This document shows, piece by piece, positions 51,979 through 60,348 of a stretch of DNA of 64,000 bases. Source of the stretch: Deltaproteobacteria bacterium (GTDB lineage: Bacteria; Myxococcota; JADLHZ01); assembly GCA_020848545.1 (NCBI GenBank), contig JADLHZ010000012.1:124001-188000 (forward strand), written 5' to 3'. The notes under the pieces were generated by a model. That model was given only the letters and a program-made list of their open reading frames with translations. It was not told the origin of the DNA and made no database searches. The position numbers were made by a program, and so were the translations under genes. Each line of letters starts with the position of its first letter. Within the stretch, counting starts at the first letter, position 1.

Positions 51979-52350
51979 ATGGCCGTCGATCATACGGGCA
52001 AACCGCCGCCGGGCGTGCCTCCGGTGCGCCACGAAGGCTCGGAGCGTGTGTCTGACACCCACCCGAAGCCGACTGCACCCCCGCCCGTCGTTCCGCCAGC
52101 GATCCCGGGCGACGGCCTCGAGGCCCGACCCACTCCGCTCGCGACTGGCGACAGCCCGAATCCCCTGGCTGGTGGCGTGGCTCCGCAACCGACGGCGAGC
52201 AGCTGGGACAAGGCGGTCGCCACCATGCTCAGCGGCGACCGAGCGACCATCAAAGCCGCCATCCGCACCCTCTGCCGCGCGCCCCACGAGGCCGGCGAGG
52301 TCCTGGCGGTGCGGAACTTCAACGCGCGCGTCGCCACCGCCCTCGGCTGA
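51979..52350 (+). CDS. Small Pro-rich protein of unknown function
   Basis: 123-residue soluble protein. The first 70 residues are Pro/Gly-rich and include VSDT coded by the palindromic word. The rest (SSWDKAVATMLSGDRATIKA and EVLAVRNFNARVATALG) is helical. There is no clear ribosome-binding site before ATG 51979 and no family I recognise. It lies in a spot rich in short repeats, so the frame may be fortuitous, though the codon pattern looks coding. Confidence 0.5.
   Translation: MAVDHTGKPPPGVPPVRHEGSERVSDTHPKPTAPPPVVPPAIPGDGLEARPTPLATGDSPNPLAGGVAPQPTASSWDKAVATMLSGDRATIKAAIRTLCRAPHEAGEVLAVRNFNARVATALG
52048..52058. repeat. Palindromic word GTGTCTGACAC
   Basis: Exact copy in the small Pro-rich gene, read as Val-Ser-Asp-Thr. 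Confidence 0.85.
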
Positions 52351-52408
52351 CCCCGTGGTCGTCGTCGGCCTGCGGGTGACCTGCGGACGGGCGGCCTGCG
52401 GGTGTCTG

Positions 52409-52442
52409 GCACCAGGGCTCTGGCAGCACCAGGGCTCTGGCA
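52409..52442 (+). repeat. Two tandem 17-bp units
   Basis: GCACCAGGGCTCTGGCA occurs twice in direct succession (52409-52425, 52426-52442). The unit overlaps a one-base variant of the dispersed palindrome (52402-52412, GTGTCTGGCAC). The site is intergenic between the Pro-rich protein and the ABC ATPase (229-base gap). Confidence 0.85.
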
Positions 52443-52579
52443 ATATGTCGGGACGAAGGCGCCAGCGAAGCCGTTGCCGCCGCCGACGTTCAAACCGCAG
52501 CGGAGCGCGCTATTTGCCGCATCGTGAGCGCAAAATATCGCTGGCTAAGCCGCCCCGCGCGGACTAGCTTCCCCCGCCT

Positions 52580-53305
52580 ATGACGGTCGCACTCGTCCGC
52601 ACGGAAGCGCTCCCGGCCCATGATCCAACGCTGCATGCTGCCTGGTTGAACGGCGTGAGTCGCGACTACGGCGACGGCGCCCGCAAGCAGGCGGTCCTGC
52701 GCGGCATCAACCTCATGCTCGAGAAAGGCGCGTTGCACGTGATCCTCGGCGCGTCGGGCTCCGGCAAGACGACCCTTCTGAACATCATCGGCGGCCTCGA
52801 TCGTCCGTCCAACGGCGAGGTGATCGTCGACGGGCTCTCGCTGCACGCGTTACCGTCTCGCGAGCTCGTCACCTTTCGTCAGAGCCGCACGGGATTCATC
52901 TTCCAATTTTACAATCTGATGCCCACGCTGACCTCGCTCGAAAATGTCGAGGTCGCGCTCGAGCACGCCGGTCTCAAAAAGGGCGAGCGCCGGGAACGCG
53001 CCGTGGAGATGCTGCGCGCGGTGGGGCTCGTCGAGCACCTCGGCAAGTTCCCCGGCGAGCTCTCGGGCGGCGAGCAGCAACGCGTCGCCATCGCCCGCGC
53101 CCTCGTCCGCAAGCCGGCGCTTCTCCTTTGCGATGAGCCGACCGGCAACCTCGACGCCGAGAGCGGGCGCATCGTCGTCGAGTTGATCGATCGCCTGCGT
53201 AAAGAGTGCGGCTCGACGGCGATCGTCGTCACCCACAACCCCGAGCTGTTCCCGCATGCCGACCGCGTTGTCCGCATCAAGAACGGCGTGAGCGAGCCGT
53301 CGTGA
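52580..53305 (+). CDS. ABC transporter ATPase of the LolD/MacB type
   Basis: 241-residue ATPase of the LolD/MacB/FtsE class. Walker A GASGSGKTT, Q-loop FIFQFYNLMPTL, signature LSGGEQQRVAIARAL, Walker B LLLCDEPTGNLD, H-loop VVTHN. It powers the FtsX-type permease encoded directly downstream, with which it overlaps (GTGA). Such pairs drive mechanotransmission across the membrane: lipoprotein release, toxin export or cell-wall hydrolase activation. Confidence 0.95.
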   Translation: MTVALVRTEALPAHDPTLHAAWLNGVSRDYGDGARKQAVLRGINLMLEKGALHVILGASGSGKTTLLNIIGGLDRPSNGEVIVDGLSLHALPSRELVTFRQSRTGFIFQFYNLMPTLTSLENVEVALEHAGLKKGERRERAVEMLRAVGLVEHLGKFPGELSGGEQQRVAIARALVRKPALLLCDEPTGNLDAESGRIVVELIDRLRKECGSTAIVVTHNPELFPHADRVVRIKNGVSEPS

Positions 53306-55695
53306 GCGCGCTGCTCGTCAAGAAAGCGCTGCGTGACTTCCGCCGCATGGGCTTGCGGGCTTGGCTCGTGTTCGCCGTCCTCGCTGCGGGGATCGCCGTC
53401 TATGCGGGCGGCTTCCTCGCGCAAGCGAGCGTCTTCCACACGCGCGACTATTATGAGAACGCCCTGGAGCTTGCCGATCTTCATGTGGGCTTCGCCGCCA
53501 GCGAAAGCGACGAGCTCCCGAAGTGGATGAACGAATCGCTCGACGGCGGCCGTGGCTTCGAGTCCGTGGGCGCCACCGCCGCGACGATGCGCTTCCTCGC
53601 GCCGAGCACCATCGAGCTCGCCGGACAGAAGCCGGTGATGAGCCTCGACGTGTTCTACGATCCCGCGTACCCGCTCACGGTAAACAAGCTCGAGATCCTC
53701 GACGGCCGCGCCCTGAGGTCCGACGAAACGGACAAGGTGCTGATCGAAAACTCCGCCGCGCGCATCCACGGGTTCAAGGTGGGCGACAAGCTCACGCTCG
53801 ATCCCTATTTGAACCCGCACGAAGTGACGATTGTCGGCATTGCCCGCACCGCCGAGTTTCTGCTCCCCACCGCGAATCCCGAAGTGCTGATCCCATCGAA
53901 GGGTTCGCTCGTCGTGCTGTTCCGGCCGTTGAGCAAGCTCGCCGAGACCTTCGGCAGTCCGATGTACAACTCGGCTGTCCTGCGTTTTTCCGGCGTCGGT
54001 GCGACCACGGCACAGAAGCAGCGCGTGGTCGACGCGAGCGACCCGCTGGTGCTGACCACGGTCGTCGCGCGCGACGAGGCGTACTCGCATCGCTTCCTCG
54101 ACGAGGATCTCAAAGCGTTCAGCATCTTCATCCCAGTGCTCAGCGGCATCTTCGCGCTGGTGACCTTCCTCGTGCTCTTGCTCTCGCTGAGCCGGCTGAT
54201 GTCCGAGCAGCAACGTGAGATCGCGGCGCTCCTCGCGATTGGCCACAGCGCATCGACCATCATTGCGAGCTACGTCGTTGCCGCGTTCGCGTACGCATCG
54301 GCCGCGGCGTTGCTCGGCACGGCGATGGCGCCCTTCTTCGGCGATTTCCTCGGGAACGCTTACGCTGGCGCCGTGGGCTTGCCGCCGGTCTTGCCGCGTT
54401 TCGTCGCGACGCCGGTGCTCGAAGGCGCGCTGTTCGGTATCGCGTGTACTCTCGTCGCGACGATTGGTCCGGCGTTGCGCGTGACTCGCTTGTCACCCGC
54501 CGCTGCGATGCGCCCGAACATCGCCGCTGGCTTCACGCGACGCTTCGCCGCGATCGACGCGCTCATCACGCGAACGACGCGCTCGACTGTCACGCGCTTC
54601 GGCCTGCGCAATCTCCTGCGCCGTCCTCGCCTCACGCTGAGCGTCGCGAGCCTGATTGCGTTCGCGATGGCGCTGAGTCTCGCCTTCAAGCTGAGCGAGC
54701 GCGCCTGGCAGCAGTTCGCGGTCGACGGCTTCGCGGCCGAAAAATGGGACGCTGTCGTCTCGTTCAAAGTGCCGCTGAAACCCGCCGACGCCGAGGTGAT
54801 GTACGGCACCGCCGGCGTCAAATCGGCGCACCCTTTCGTCAGCGGCTTCGGGGCGATTTGCCGCGGCGAGCTCTGCGTCGATCACCGCTTGGTCGGCGTC
54901 GACCCCGAAGACAATCTGCGCGGCTTCCCGTTCGCCGAAGGCGCAATGTTCAAGAGCAAAGACGACCTTGCGATCGTGCTGAACAAGAACTTCAACCACA
55001 CCGCGCCGTACGTTCTCGGCGAGGAAGTCGAGCTCAAGAACGGGAGCCGCAGCGTGCGCGTGAAGGTGGTCGGGCTCACCTCCGACATGACGATCGGCGT
55101 CGGCTACGTTCCGATGGCGATCGCCCGCCGCCTGCTCGCGCTCGACACAGAGATCACGGGCTTCCAGGCGGTGATCGAAGGCAAGCCGCCGCGCGAAGTA
55201 AAAAAAGCGCTCTTTGCCCACGAGATGGTCACTTATGTCTCGCTCAAGGTTGAAATGGAAGACGTCGTGCACGAGTACATGCAGGTCATCTGGGCGATCA
55301 TCCGGGGCGCGATGGCGATCTCGCTCGCCCTTGCCGTCTTGTTCATGCTCACCGGCGTATCGATGGCATTGCTCGAGCGCGAACACGAATACGCGACGCT
55401 GCGCAGCTTCGGCTACTCAGACGCCAGCATCGTACGGATGATCCTCGTCGAAGTGGCCGCCGAAGCGATCCTGGCGACGGCGATGTCGATCCCGCTCGCA
55501 ATGCTCCTCGCGTCGTACTTGCGCTACGAGATGGCGCGCGCGTGGTTCGACGTGCAGTTCTACTATCCACTCGCCGACTTCCTCTCGATCATCGTCCCGG
55601 CGTTGTGTGCGCTCCCGTTCGCGGCGCTGCCGTCGTTGATCCAGCTCTTGCGCCAATCGCCGGCGACGTTGTTGCGCGCGCGCGGCATCGGCTGA
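53302..55695 (+). CDS. FtsX/MacB-type ABC permease, two FtsX domains
   Basis: 797-residue permease with N-terminal helix, a large periplasmic domain, three helices (about 275-410, FIPVLSGIFALVTFLVLLLS), a second periplasmic domain and three more helices (about 665-790). It thus contains two FtsX units in one chain, as in DUF214/YbbP-like transporters, and can work as a single subunit with the ATPase. The GTG at 53302 overlaps the ATPase stop. The substrate is unknown. Confidence 0.92.
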   Translation: MSALLVKKALRDFRRMGLRAWLVFAVLAAGIAVYAGGFLAQASVFHTRDYYENALELADLHVGFAASESDELPKWMNESLDGGRGFESVGATAATMRFLAPSTIELAGQKPVMSLDVFYDPAYPLTVNKLEILDGRALRSDETDKVLIENSAARIHGFKVGDKLTLDPYLNPHEVTIVGIARTAEFLLPTANPEVLIPSKGSLVVLFRPLSKLAETFGSPMYNSAVLRFSGVGATTAQKQRVVDASDPLVLTTVVARDEAYSHRFLDEDLKAFSIFIPVLSGIFALVTFLVLLLSLSRLMSEQQREIAALLAIGHSASTIIASYVVAAFAYASAAALLGTAMAPFFGDFLGNAYAGAVGLPPVLPRFVATPVLEGALFGIACTLVATIGPALRVTRLSPAAAMRPNIAAGFTRRFAAIDALITRTTRSTVTRFGLRNLLRRPRLTLSVASLIAFAMALSLAFKLSERAWQQFAVDGFAAEKWDAVVSFKVPLKPADAEVMYGTAGVKSAHPFVSGFGAICRGELCVDHRLVGVDPEDNLRGFPFAEGAMFKSKDDLAIVLNKNFNHTAPYVLGEEVELKNGSRSVRVKVVGLTSDMTIGVGYVPMAIARRLLALDTEITGFQAVIEGKPPREVKKALFAHEMVTYVSLKVEMEDVVHEYMQVIWAIIRGAMAISLALAVLFMLTGVSMALLEREHEYATLRSFGYSDASIVRMILVEVAAEAILATAMSIPLAMLLASYLRYEMARAWFDVQFYYPLADFLSIIVPALCALPFAALPSLIQLLRQSPATLLRARGIG

Positions 55696-55699
55696 ACGC

Positions 55700-56854
55700 A
55701 TGCAGCGGCTGTCGTTCACGGTCTCGCACACGGCCACAGGATCGCACGCTCGCCGCGGCCGCATGATGCTCCGCCACGGACCAGTGGAGACGCCGGTGTT
55801 CATGCCGGTCGGCACACAAGGATCGGTGAAGGCGCTGAGCTCGGAGGACGTCGCGCACGAGCTCGACGCGCAGATCATCCTCGGCAACACCTATCATTTG
55901 TATCTGCGCCCGGGGCCCGAGCGCATGCAGAGGCTCGGCGGGCTGCACAAGTTCATGCGCTGGGATCGGAACATCCTGACGGATAGCGGCGGTTTTCAGG
56001 TGTTCTCGCTCGGGCAGGGAACCGCTGATCGCAAACCGCTGCTCGAGAAGCTGACCGAAGAAGGCGCGTTCTTTCGCTCGCACATCGATGGATCGCGCCA
56101 CACGCTCACGCCGGAGACCTCGATCGCCATGCAGGAAGCGATCGGCAGCGACATCATGATGGTGCTCGACGAGTGTCCGCCGTCGACCGCCCCGCGCGAG
56201 TACCAAGCGCAATCGATGGACCGAACGACGCGCTGGGCGGAGCGCTGCCTTGGCGCACGCACCGACGCGGGAGGCGCGTTGTTTGGGATCTTTCAAGGCG
56301 GGCTCGATCTCGAGCTGCGTCAGAAACACCTCGCTGCGTTGAGCGCGCTCCCGTTCGAGGGGCTGGCGATCGGCGGCCTCGCCGTCGGCGAGACGAAGGA
56401 AGACTTCTTGCGCACGCTGCGGCACGTGGCGCCGATGATGCCGGCGGATCGGCCGCGCTACTTGATGGGCGTCGGAACACCCGAGGACCTCGTGGAAGGC
56501 GTGCACGCGGGCGTCGACATGTTCGATTGCGTGATGCCGACGCGCAACGCCCGCAACGGCACGCTGTTCGTGAACGGCGGGAAGATCGTGATCAAGAACC
56601 AGGCGTACACCGACGACGAGGGGCCGATCGATCCGAGCTGCCGCTGCTCCACGTGCCGGACCTACTCGCGCGCGTACTTGCGACACCTGTTCATCGCCGA
56701 GGAGTTGTCGTTCCATCGCTTCGCGACGCTGCACAACCTGACGCACTACTTGGACTTGATGAGGCAGATGCGCACGGCGATCGAGGCCGGATCGTTTACG
56801 GCGTGGCGCGACGCGTTCTACGCAGGCCGCGCCGCCGCGTCTTCGACGAAGTAG
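55700..56854 (+). CDS. tgt: Queuine tRNA-ribosyltransferase
   Basis: 384-residue tRNA-guanine transglycosylase, inserting preQ1 into tRNA anticodons. The active site is LTDSGGFQVFSL (catalytic base Asp), the nucleophile lies in MFDCVMPTRNARNG and zinc is held by CRCSTC plus a later His (HLF). Length and motifs are normal. The last 37 bases overlap the convergent gene at 56818-57420. Confidence 0.97.
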   Translation: MQRLSFTVSHTATGSHARRGRMMLRHGPVETPVFMPVGTQGSVKALSSEDVAHELDAQIILGNTYHLYLRPGPERMQRLGGLHKFMRWDRNILTDSGGFQVFSLGQGTADRKPLLEKLTEEGAFFRSHIDGSRHTLTPETSIAMQEAIGSDIMMVLDECPPSTAPREYQAQSMDRTTRWAERCLGARTDAGGALFGIFQGGLDLELRQKHLAALSALPFEGLAIGGLAVGETKEDFLRTLRHVAPMMPADRPRYLMGVGTPEDLVEGVHAGVDMFDCVMPTRNARNGTLFVNGGKIVIKNQAYTDDEGPIDPSCRCSTCRTYSRAYLRHLFIAEELSFHRFATLHNLTHYLDLMRQMRTAIEAGSFTAWRDAFYAGRAAASSTK

Positions 56855-57420
56855 CGTCGCTCGGCTTCGTGCTTGTCGCGAACGTCGTCGGGAAGCGCGA
56901 GGTGAACGACGTCGCCTGCGAAGGTGCCGACGCTTGCCGGGATCGCGGCGAGGAACGCGAGCATCATCGTCAGAAGGCGCGCGATCAAAGCGAGGACGCC
57001 GAGGCCAACACCGAGGGCGTTCATCGCCAGGCTGTCGTCGTTGACGAGCTCGGCTGCTTCGTCCCAGAGCTTCATCGCGCCGAGCTGCATCAGGTTCGCG
57101 ATCATCTGTGGGTACGCGAGCAGAGCTTCGGCGGCGCCGGTGATGACCTGCGCCGCGCCGACGACGTGGCGGCCGCTGCGAAGATTATCGTAGCCGTCCG
57201 TGGCGTCGACGACGCCGAGCATCATGCGGCCGGCACCGAGATCGCGCAGTTCTTCGTCGATCGGCTTCTGTGGGACCTGGGCAGCCGGCGGCGCTTGCTG
57301 CGCGGGTGGCGGGGATCGACGCTGCCGAAGCGGGGGCGGCACTGGCGCATACTGCTGGTTGGCAAGGTGCGAACGCTGCGAAGCGGCGACCGTGAATCTC
57401 GCGACGGGGGGCAGAGCCAT
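56818..57420 (-). CDS. Membrane protein of unknown function
   Basis: 200-residue protein with a Pro/Gln-rich N-terminal half (residues 20-60) and two hydrophobic segments (about 75-110 weak; 135-180 strong, with LGVGLGVLALIARLLTMMLAFL). ATG 57420 is supported by GGAGG (57426-57430) five bases upstream. The 3' end overlaps tgt by 37 bases on the opposite strand. No family is recognised. Confidence 0.65.
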   Translation of the reverse strand: MALPPVARFTVAASQRSHLANQQYAPVPPPLRQRRSPPPAQQAPPAAQVPQKPIDEELRDLGAGRMMLGVVDATDGYDNLRSGRHVVGAAQVITGAAEALLAYPQMIANLMQLGAMKLWDEAAELVNDDSLAMNALGVGLGVLALIARLLTMMLAFLAAIPASVGTFAGDVVHLALPDDVRDKHEAERRYFVEDAAARPA

Positions 57421-57425
57421 GGCTT

Positions 57426-57430
57426 CCTCC
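57426..57430 (-). promoter_or_regulatory. Shine-Dalgarno site of the membrane protein
   Basis: GGAGG on the minus strand, five bases before the ATG at 57420; it selects that start over the longer upstream frame. Confidence 0.75.
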
Positions 57431-57563
57431 GCCTTTAGCTTCGGCGCTCGACTAAAGGCCGCCGTACGACAACGCGCAAACGCCGCCGCGCGTGACCGCT
57501 GTCGCACGGCACTTACGAAATCACTATGCGCAGCGCGGGCTTAGGATGCCGGGAGGATGTCGG

Positions 57564-57574
57564 GTGTCTGACAC
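57564..57574. repeat. Palindromic word GTGTCTGACAC
   Basis: Exact copy just beyond the cyclase stop codon (57578), outside any gene. Confidence 0.85.
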
Positions 57575-57577
57575 CGC

Positions 57578-59641
57578 TCATTTGGTCGTCATCTTGAACA
57601 CGCCGTCCCAGTTCGCTTCCGGAGGGTCGCTTTGGAACTCGACACAGCGTGCGGCGAAGGTCTTTGCCGGTCCGTCATTCGGGTCGAGTGTCAGACACCC
57701 GTCGAAGATCTTTTTCGCGTCGGCGAACTTCTGCGCGCGGTAGATGGCGAGGCCTTCAGCGAACATCGCGGCGACCTTGAGTGAAGTGTCTGACACCTGA
57801 CCGCGCTCCCCGAGCACCTCGAACACCCGGACCGGGATCGCCTTGCCCTTCACGCGCAACGAGTCGAGCTCGCGGACGTGGACCAATTGCTCAACGCCGA
57901 CAAGCGAGTCCTCGCTCACCATCAGGCGGGTGCCATACTCTTTGTTGGCGCCCTCGAGCCGCGACGCCAGGTTCACGGCGTCGCCGATGACGGTGTAATC
58001 CTGGCCGTCGCGAGAACCGATGTTCCCCACGACGACGTGGCCGCTGTTGACGCCGATGCGGCAGTTGATGACCGGCCGGCCTAGCGCAGCCCAACGCTTT
58101 TGCACGTCGTCGACCACGCGTAGATGCTCGATCGCTGAGAGCAACGCGCGAGCCCGATGATCCTCCTGCACGATGGGCGCGCCGAAGAAGCACATCACGC
58201 TGTCGCCGGCGAACTTGTCGAGCGTGCCGCCGCGCCGAACGATGGCTTGGCCCACTTCATCGAAGTACTCGTTGAGCAACGCCACGAGCTCGCTCGCCTT
58301 GCGTCCTTCGCTCAAGCTCGTGAAGCCGACGAGGTCGCTGAACAAGATGCTGAGCTCGCGATCTTCGCCGCCGAGCTGCAGCTTCTCCGGGTTCTTCAGC
58401 ATCTCCTCGACGACGGCCGGTGCCAGATACCTCTTGAACGTCGCTTTGATCTGATCGCGCTGCTTCAGACCCTCGGTCATCTCGTTGAACGAGTTCGCGA
58501 GCTCGCCGATCTCATCGCGTGAAGTGACTGGCACCTTCACCGAGAGGTCGCCCGTCCGCACCTGACGTACCGCCTTGTCGAGAGAAGACAAAGGGTGGGT
58601 CAGTCGGCCCGACATTTGTGAGCCGACAATGAGGCTCAGGATCAGCGCCGCGAGCGCCACGATGAGCAGCGCCGTGCGCAAGCGTTGGTTGAACGGGCCG
58701 AGCTCGCTCTCGAGCGAACGCAAGAGGTACGCTTCGCCGATCGAACGTCCCGCGACGAGCCCAGGGATCGTCGCCGCGACGCCGAGGTACGACTCGCCGT
58801 AGAGCTTGTGATCCTGCATCGCTTTCGCCTGCGTCCGCCCCTTCGCCGCTTCGATGAGCAGCGCGGTGCGCACCGGGTCGTCACCCACGCGCGCGAGAAA
58901 CGCGTCGCCGGTGCGCAAAACGACGTCGGCGTTCGACAACGCTTCGAGCTCGGGCAAGAGGCCTTGGCTCAGCGCTTCGCCCACGAAAACGACACCGACG
59001 ACCCCCTTTGCGGTCGCGATCTCGCGGCCCATGACGAGGTAGAGCTCGTCGTCCCCGCCCGCCGGAATCAGGCCGAGCTGCGTGAGCGACGTGTCCTTGG
59101 CCGGCCAAATCTCCGCCGCTTTGTGCTCTTTCAGGGTGCGCGCCACTAAGGGAACGTTCTTGACCGAGCCGCCGTAACGCGCGCGATCGCCCTTCGAGAA
59201 GATCAGCGTGCCTTCCGCGTTGACGATCGCAACGACGGGATAACGTTCTTGAAACAGCGGCGTCTCGGCGCTGAAGAACACGCCGTGCGCTTTGACGATC
59301 GGGTTGTCGTCGCCCTCCGCAGCGTCCAAGCCGTTGTCGCTCTGCGGATCGTCGAGCCCCATGTCCGCGTCGCGCTGAATCGTGTTGCCGAGGTACGAGC
59401 GAAAGAGCGCGTCGCTCAACGCCGCCGCGGCAACGTCGTCGAAGCCGGTGAGTCGCGAGGTGATCGAGCGCTCGAGCTGACCCGCGGTGCGGGCGAAGTC
59501 GCGATCGATCTTCTCGCGCGCGGCGAGCGTCGCCGAGTACTGCGCCGCCATCACGGCGCCGCCCACGAGCGTGAGACTCAGGAGCAAGAACGCGAGATCA
59601 AGCTTGACCCGAAACGACAGGCCCTTCTTCCGTTCGGCCAA
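57578..59641 (-). CDS. Class III nucleotide cyclase with extracellular sensor and HAMP
   Basis: 687-residue membrane receptor: TM1 (about 13-35), a long extracytoplasmic Cache-type sensor (36-320), TM2 (about 323-345), HAMP (345-397), class III cyclase (about 430-605) and a short TPR-like tail. Metal-binding Asp residues lie in SILFSDLVGFTSLSEG and KFAGDSVMCFFGAP, and the substrate/transition-state site in DYTVIGDAVNLASRLEGA. All catalytic residues are present, so it should make cAMP (or cGMP). Two palindromic words lie in its 3' part (VSDT, CLTL). It is 16 bases after the cupredoxin gene. Confidence 0.92.
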   Translation of the reverse strand: MAERKKGLSFRVKLDLAFLLLSLTLVGGAVMAAQYSATLAAREKIDRDFARTAGQLERSITSRLTGFDDVAAAALSDALFRSYLGNTIQRDADMGLDDPQSDNGLDAAEGDDNPIVKAHGVFFSAETPLFQERYPVVAIVNAEGTLIFSKGDRARYGGSVKNVPLVARTLKEHKAAEIWPAKDTSLTQLGLIPAGGDDELYLVMGREIATAKGVVGVVFVGEALSQGLLPELEALSNADVVLRTGDAFLARVGDDPVRTALLIEAAKGRTQAKAMQDHKLYGESYLGVAATIPGLVAGRSIGEAYLLRSLESELGPFNQRLRTALLIVALAALILSLIVGSQMSGRLTHPLSSLDKAVRQVRTGDLSVKVPVTSRDEIGELANSFNEMTEGLKQRDQIKATFKRYLAPAVVEEMLKNPEKLQLGGEDRELSILFSDLVGFTSLSEGRKASELVALLNEYFDEVGQAIVRRGGTLDKFAGDSVMCFFGAPIVQEDHRARALLSAIEHLRVVDDVQKRWAALGRPVINCRIGVNSGHVVVGNIGSRDGQDYTVIGDAVNLASRLEGANKEYGTRLMVSEDSLVGVEQLVHVRELDSLRVKGKAIPVRVFEVLGERGQVSDTSLKVAAMFAEGLAIYRAQKFADAKKIFDGCLTLDPNDGPAKTFAARCVEFQSDPPEANWDGVFKMTTK
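57688..57698. repeat. Palindromic word GTGTCAGACAC
   Basis: Exact copy in the cyclase TPR-like tail, read in the other frame as Cys-Leu-Thr-Leu. Confidence 0.85.
57786..57796. repeat. Palindromic word GTGTCTGACAC
   Basis: Exact copy in the cyclase gene after the catalytic domain, read as Val-Ser-Asp-Thr. Confidence 0.85.
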
Positions 59642-59657
59642 CGCGCGCTCCTCGGGC

Positions 59658-60329
59658 TCAGTACTTGGCGCCGCCCTTGTAGTCTTTGCCGTACTTATCT
59701 TTGTGCTTGTCTGGCACCTTGTCCTGCACGACTTCCCAATCGACCTTGAGCGGCTCGCCGGCAGTGACGGTGACCGGCTTCGACTGAACGTCCGACCGCT
59801 TGCTCCACGCGAACATCTTATAGTCGCCGGGCGGCACGTTCTGGATGCGATAGCGGCCGTCTTTGTCGGCGATCGCGAACGCCCGGTTCGGCAGCACGAG
59901 CACGGTACCGACCATCTCGGGGTGGATGTTGCAGTACACGTCGATGACGCCGGTCTTCGTGAAGGTGATCGCCTTCGTGTCCGGCTTCTTCGTCATTCCG
60001 AGATCGAACGCACGTGCCTTCGAAATCGAAAACACGTTGTGCCAAATCGTATCCTCGTTGGCGAAGTCGACGGTCTGACCGACCGTAATCGGCATGACGT
60101 CCGGCACGAACTTCTTGTCTCGCTGCGTGATCCGCGCGCTCGCCTTGTCCGGCTCCTCGGTGAACCCCGTGAGATACAGGACAACCGGCGCCGCCTCCGC
60201 CGTCGTCACGCCCCTCACTTTGACGATGCCGTTGACCGCGCCGTTCTTCTCGGCTGCACGCGCCGGTGTCAGACACACGACGAGCGGTGTCAGACACACG
60301 ACGAGGGACGAGAGCGTGCCGCGGATCAT
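59658..60329 (-). CDS. Cupredoxin-like secreted protein (methylamine-utilisation type)
   Basis: 223-residue exported protein with a cupredoxin fold (about 75-165): VDFANEDTIWHNVFSIS, FDLG and VYCNIHPEMVGTVLVL carry the His, Cys, His and Met positions of a type-1 copper site. A carboxypeptidase-regulatory-like beta domain follows (GRYRIQNVPPGDYKMFAW). The N-terminal signal MIRGTLSSLVVCLTPLVVCL contains a perfect seven-residue duplication coded by two tandem 21-bp units. The ATG at 60329 gives the signal peptide. It sits between a barrel and a cyclase receptor, so it may be a copper or redox sensing partner. Confidence 0.82.
   Translation of the reverse strand: MIRGTLSSLVVCLTPLVVCLTPARAAEKNGAVNGIVKVRGVTTAEAAPVVLYLTGFTEEPDKASARITQRDKKFVPDVMPITVGQTVDFANEDTIWHNVFSISKARAFDLGMTKKPDTKAITFTKTGVIDVYCNIHPEMVGTVLVLPNRAFAIADKDGRYRIQNVPPGDYKMFAWSKRSDVQSKPVTVTAGEPLKVDWEVVQDKVPDKHKDKYGKDYKGGAKY
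60264..60305 (-). repeat. Tandem 21-bp duplication in a signal peptide
   Basis: Two adjacent identical 21-bp units (60264-60284, 60285-60305), each holding one exact copy of GTGTCAGACAC followed by ACGACGAG. They code LVVCLTP twice in the signal peptide of the cupredoxin protein. Confidence 0.9.
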
Positions 60330-60348
60330 GTACTGACTTGTCGCCGCA

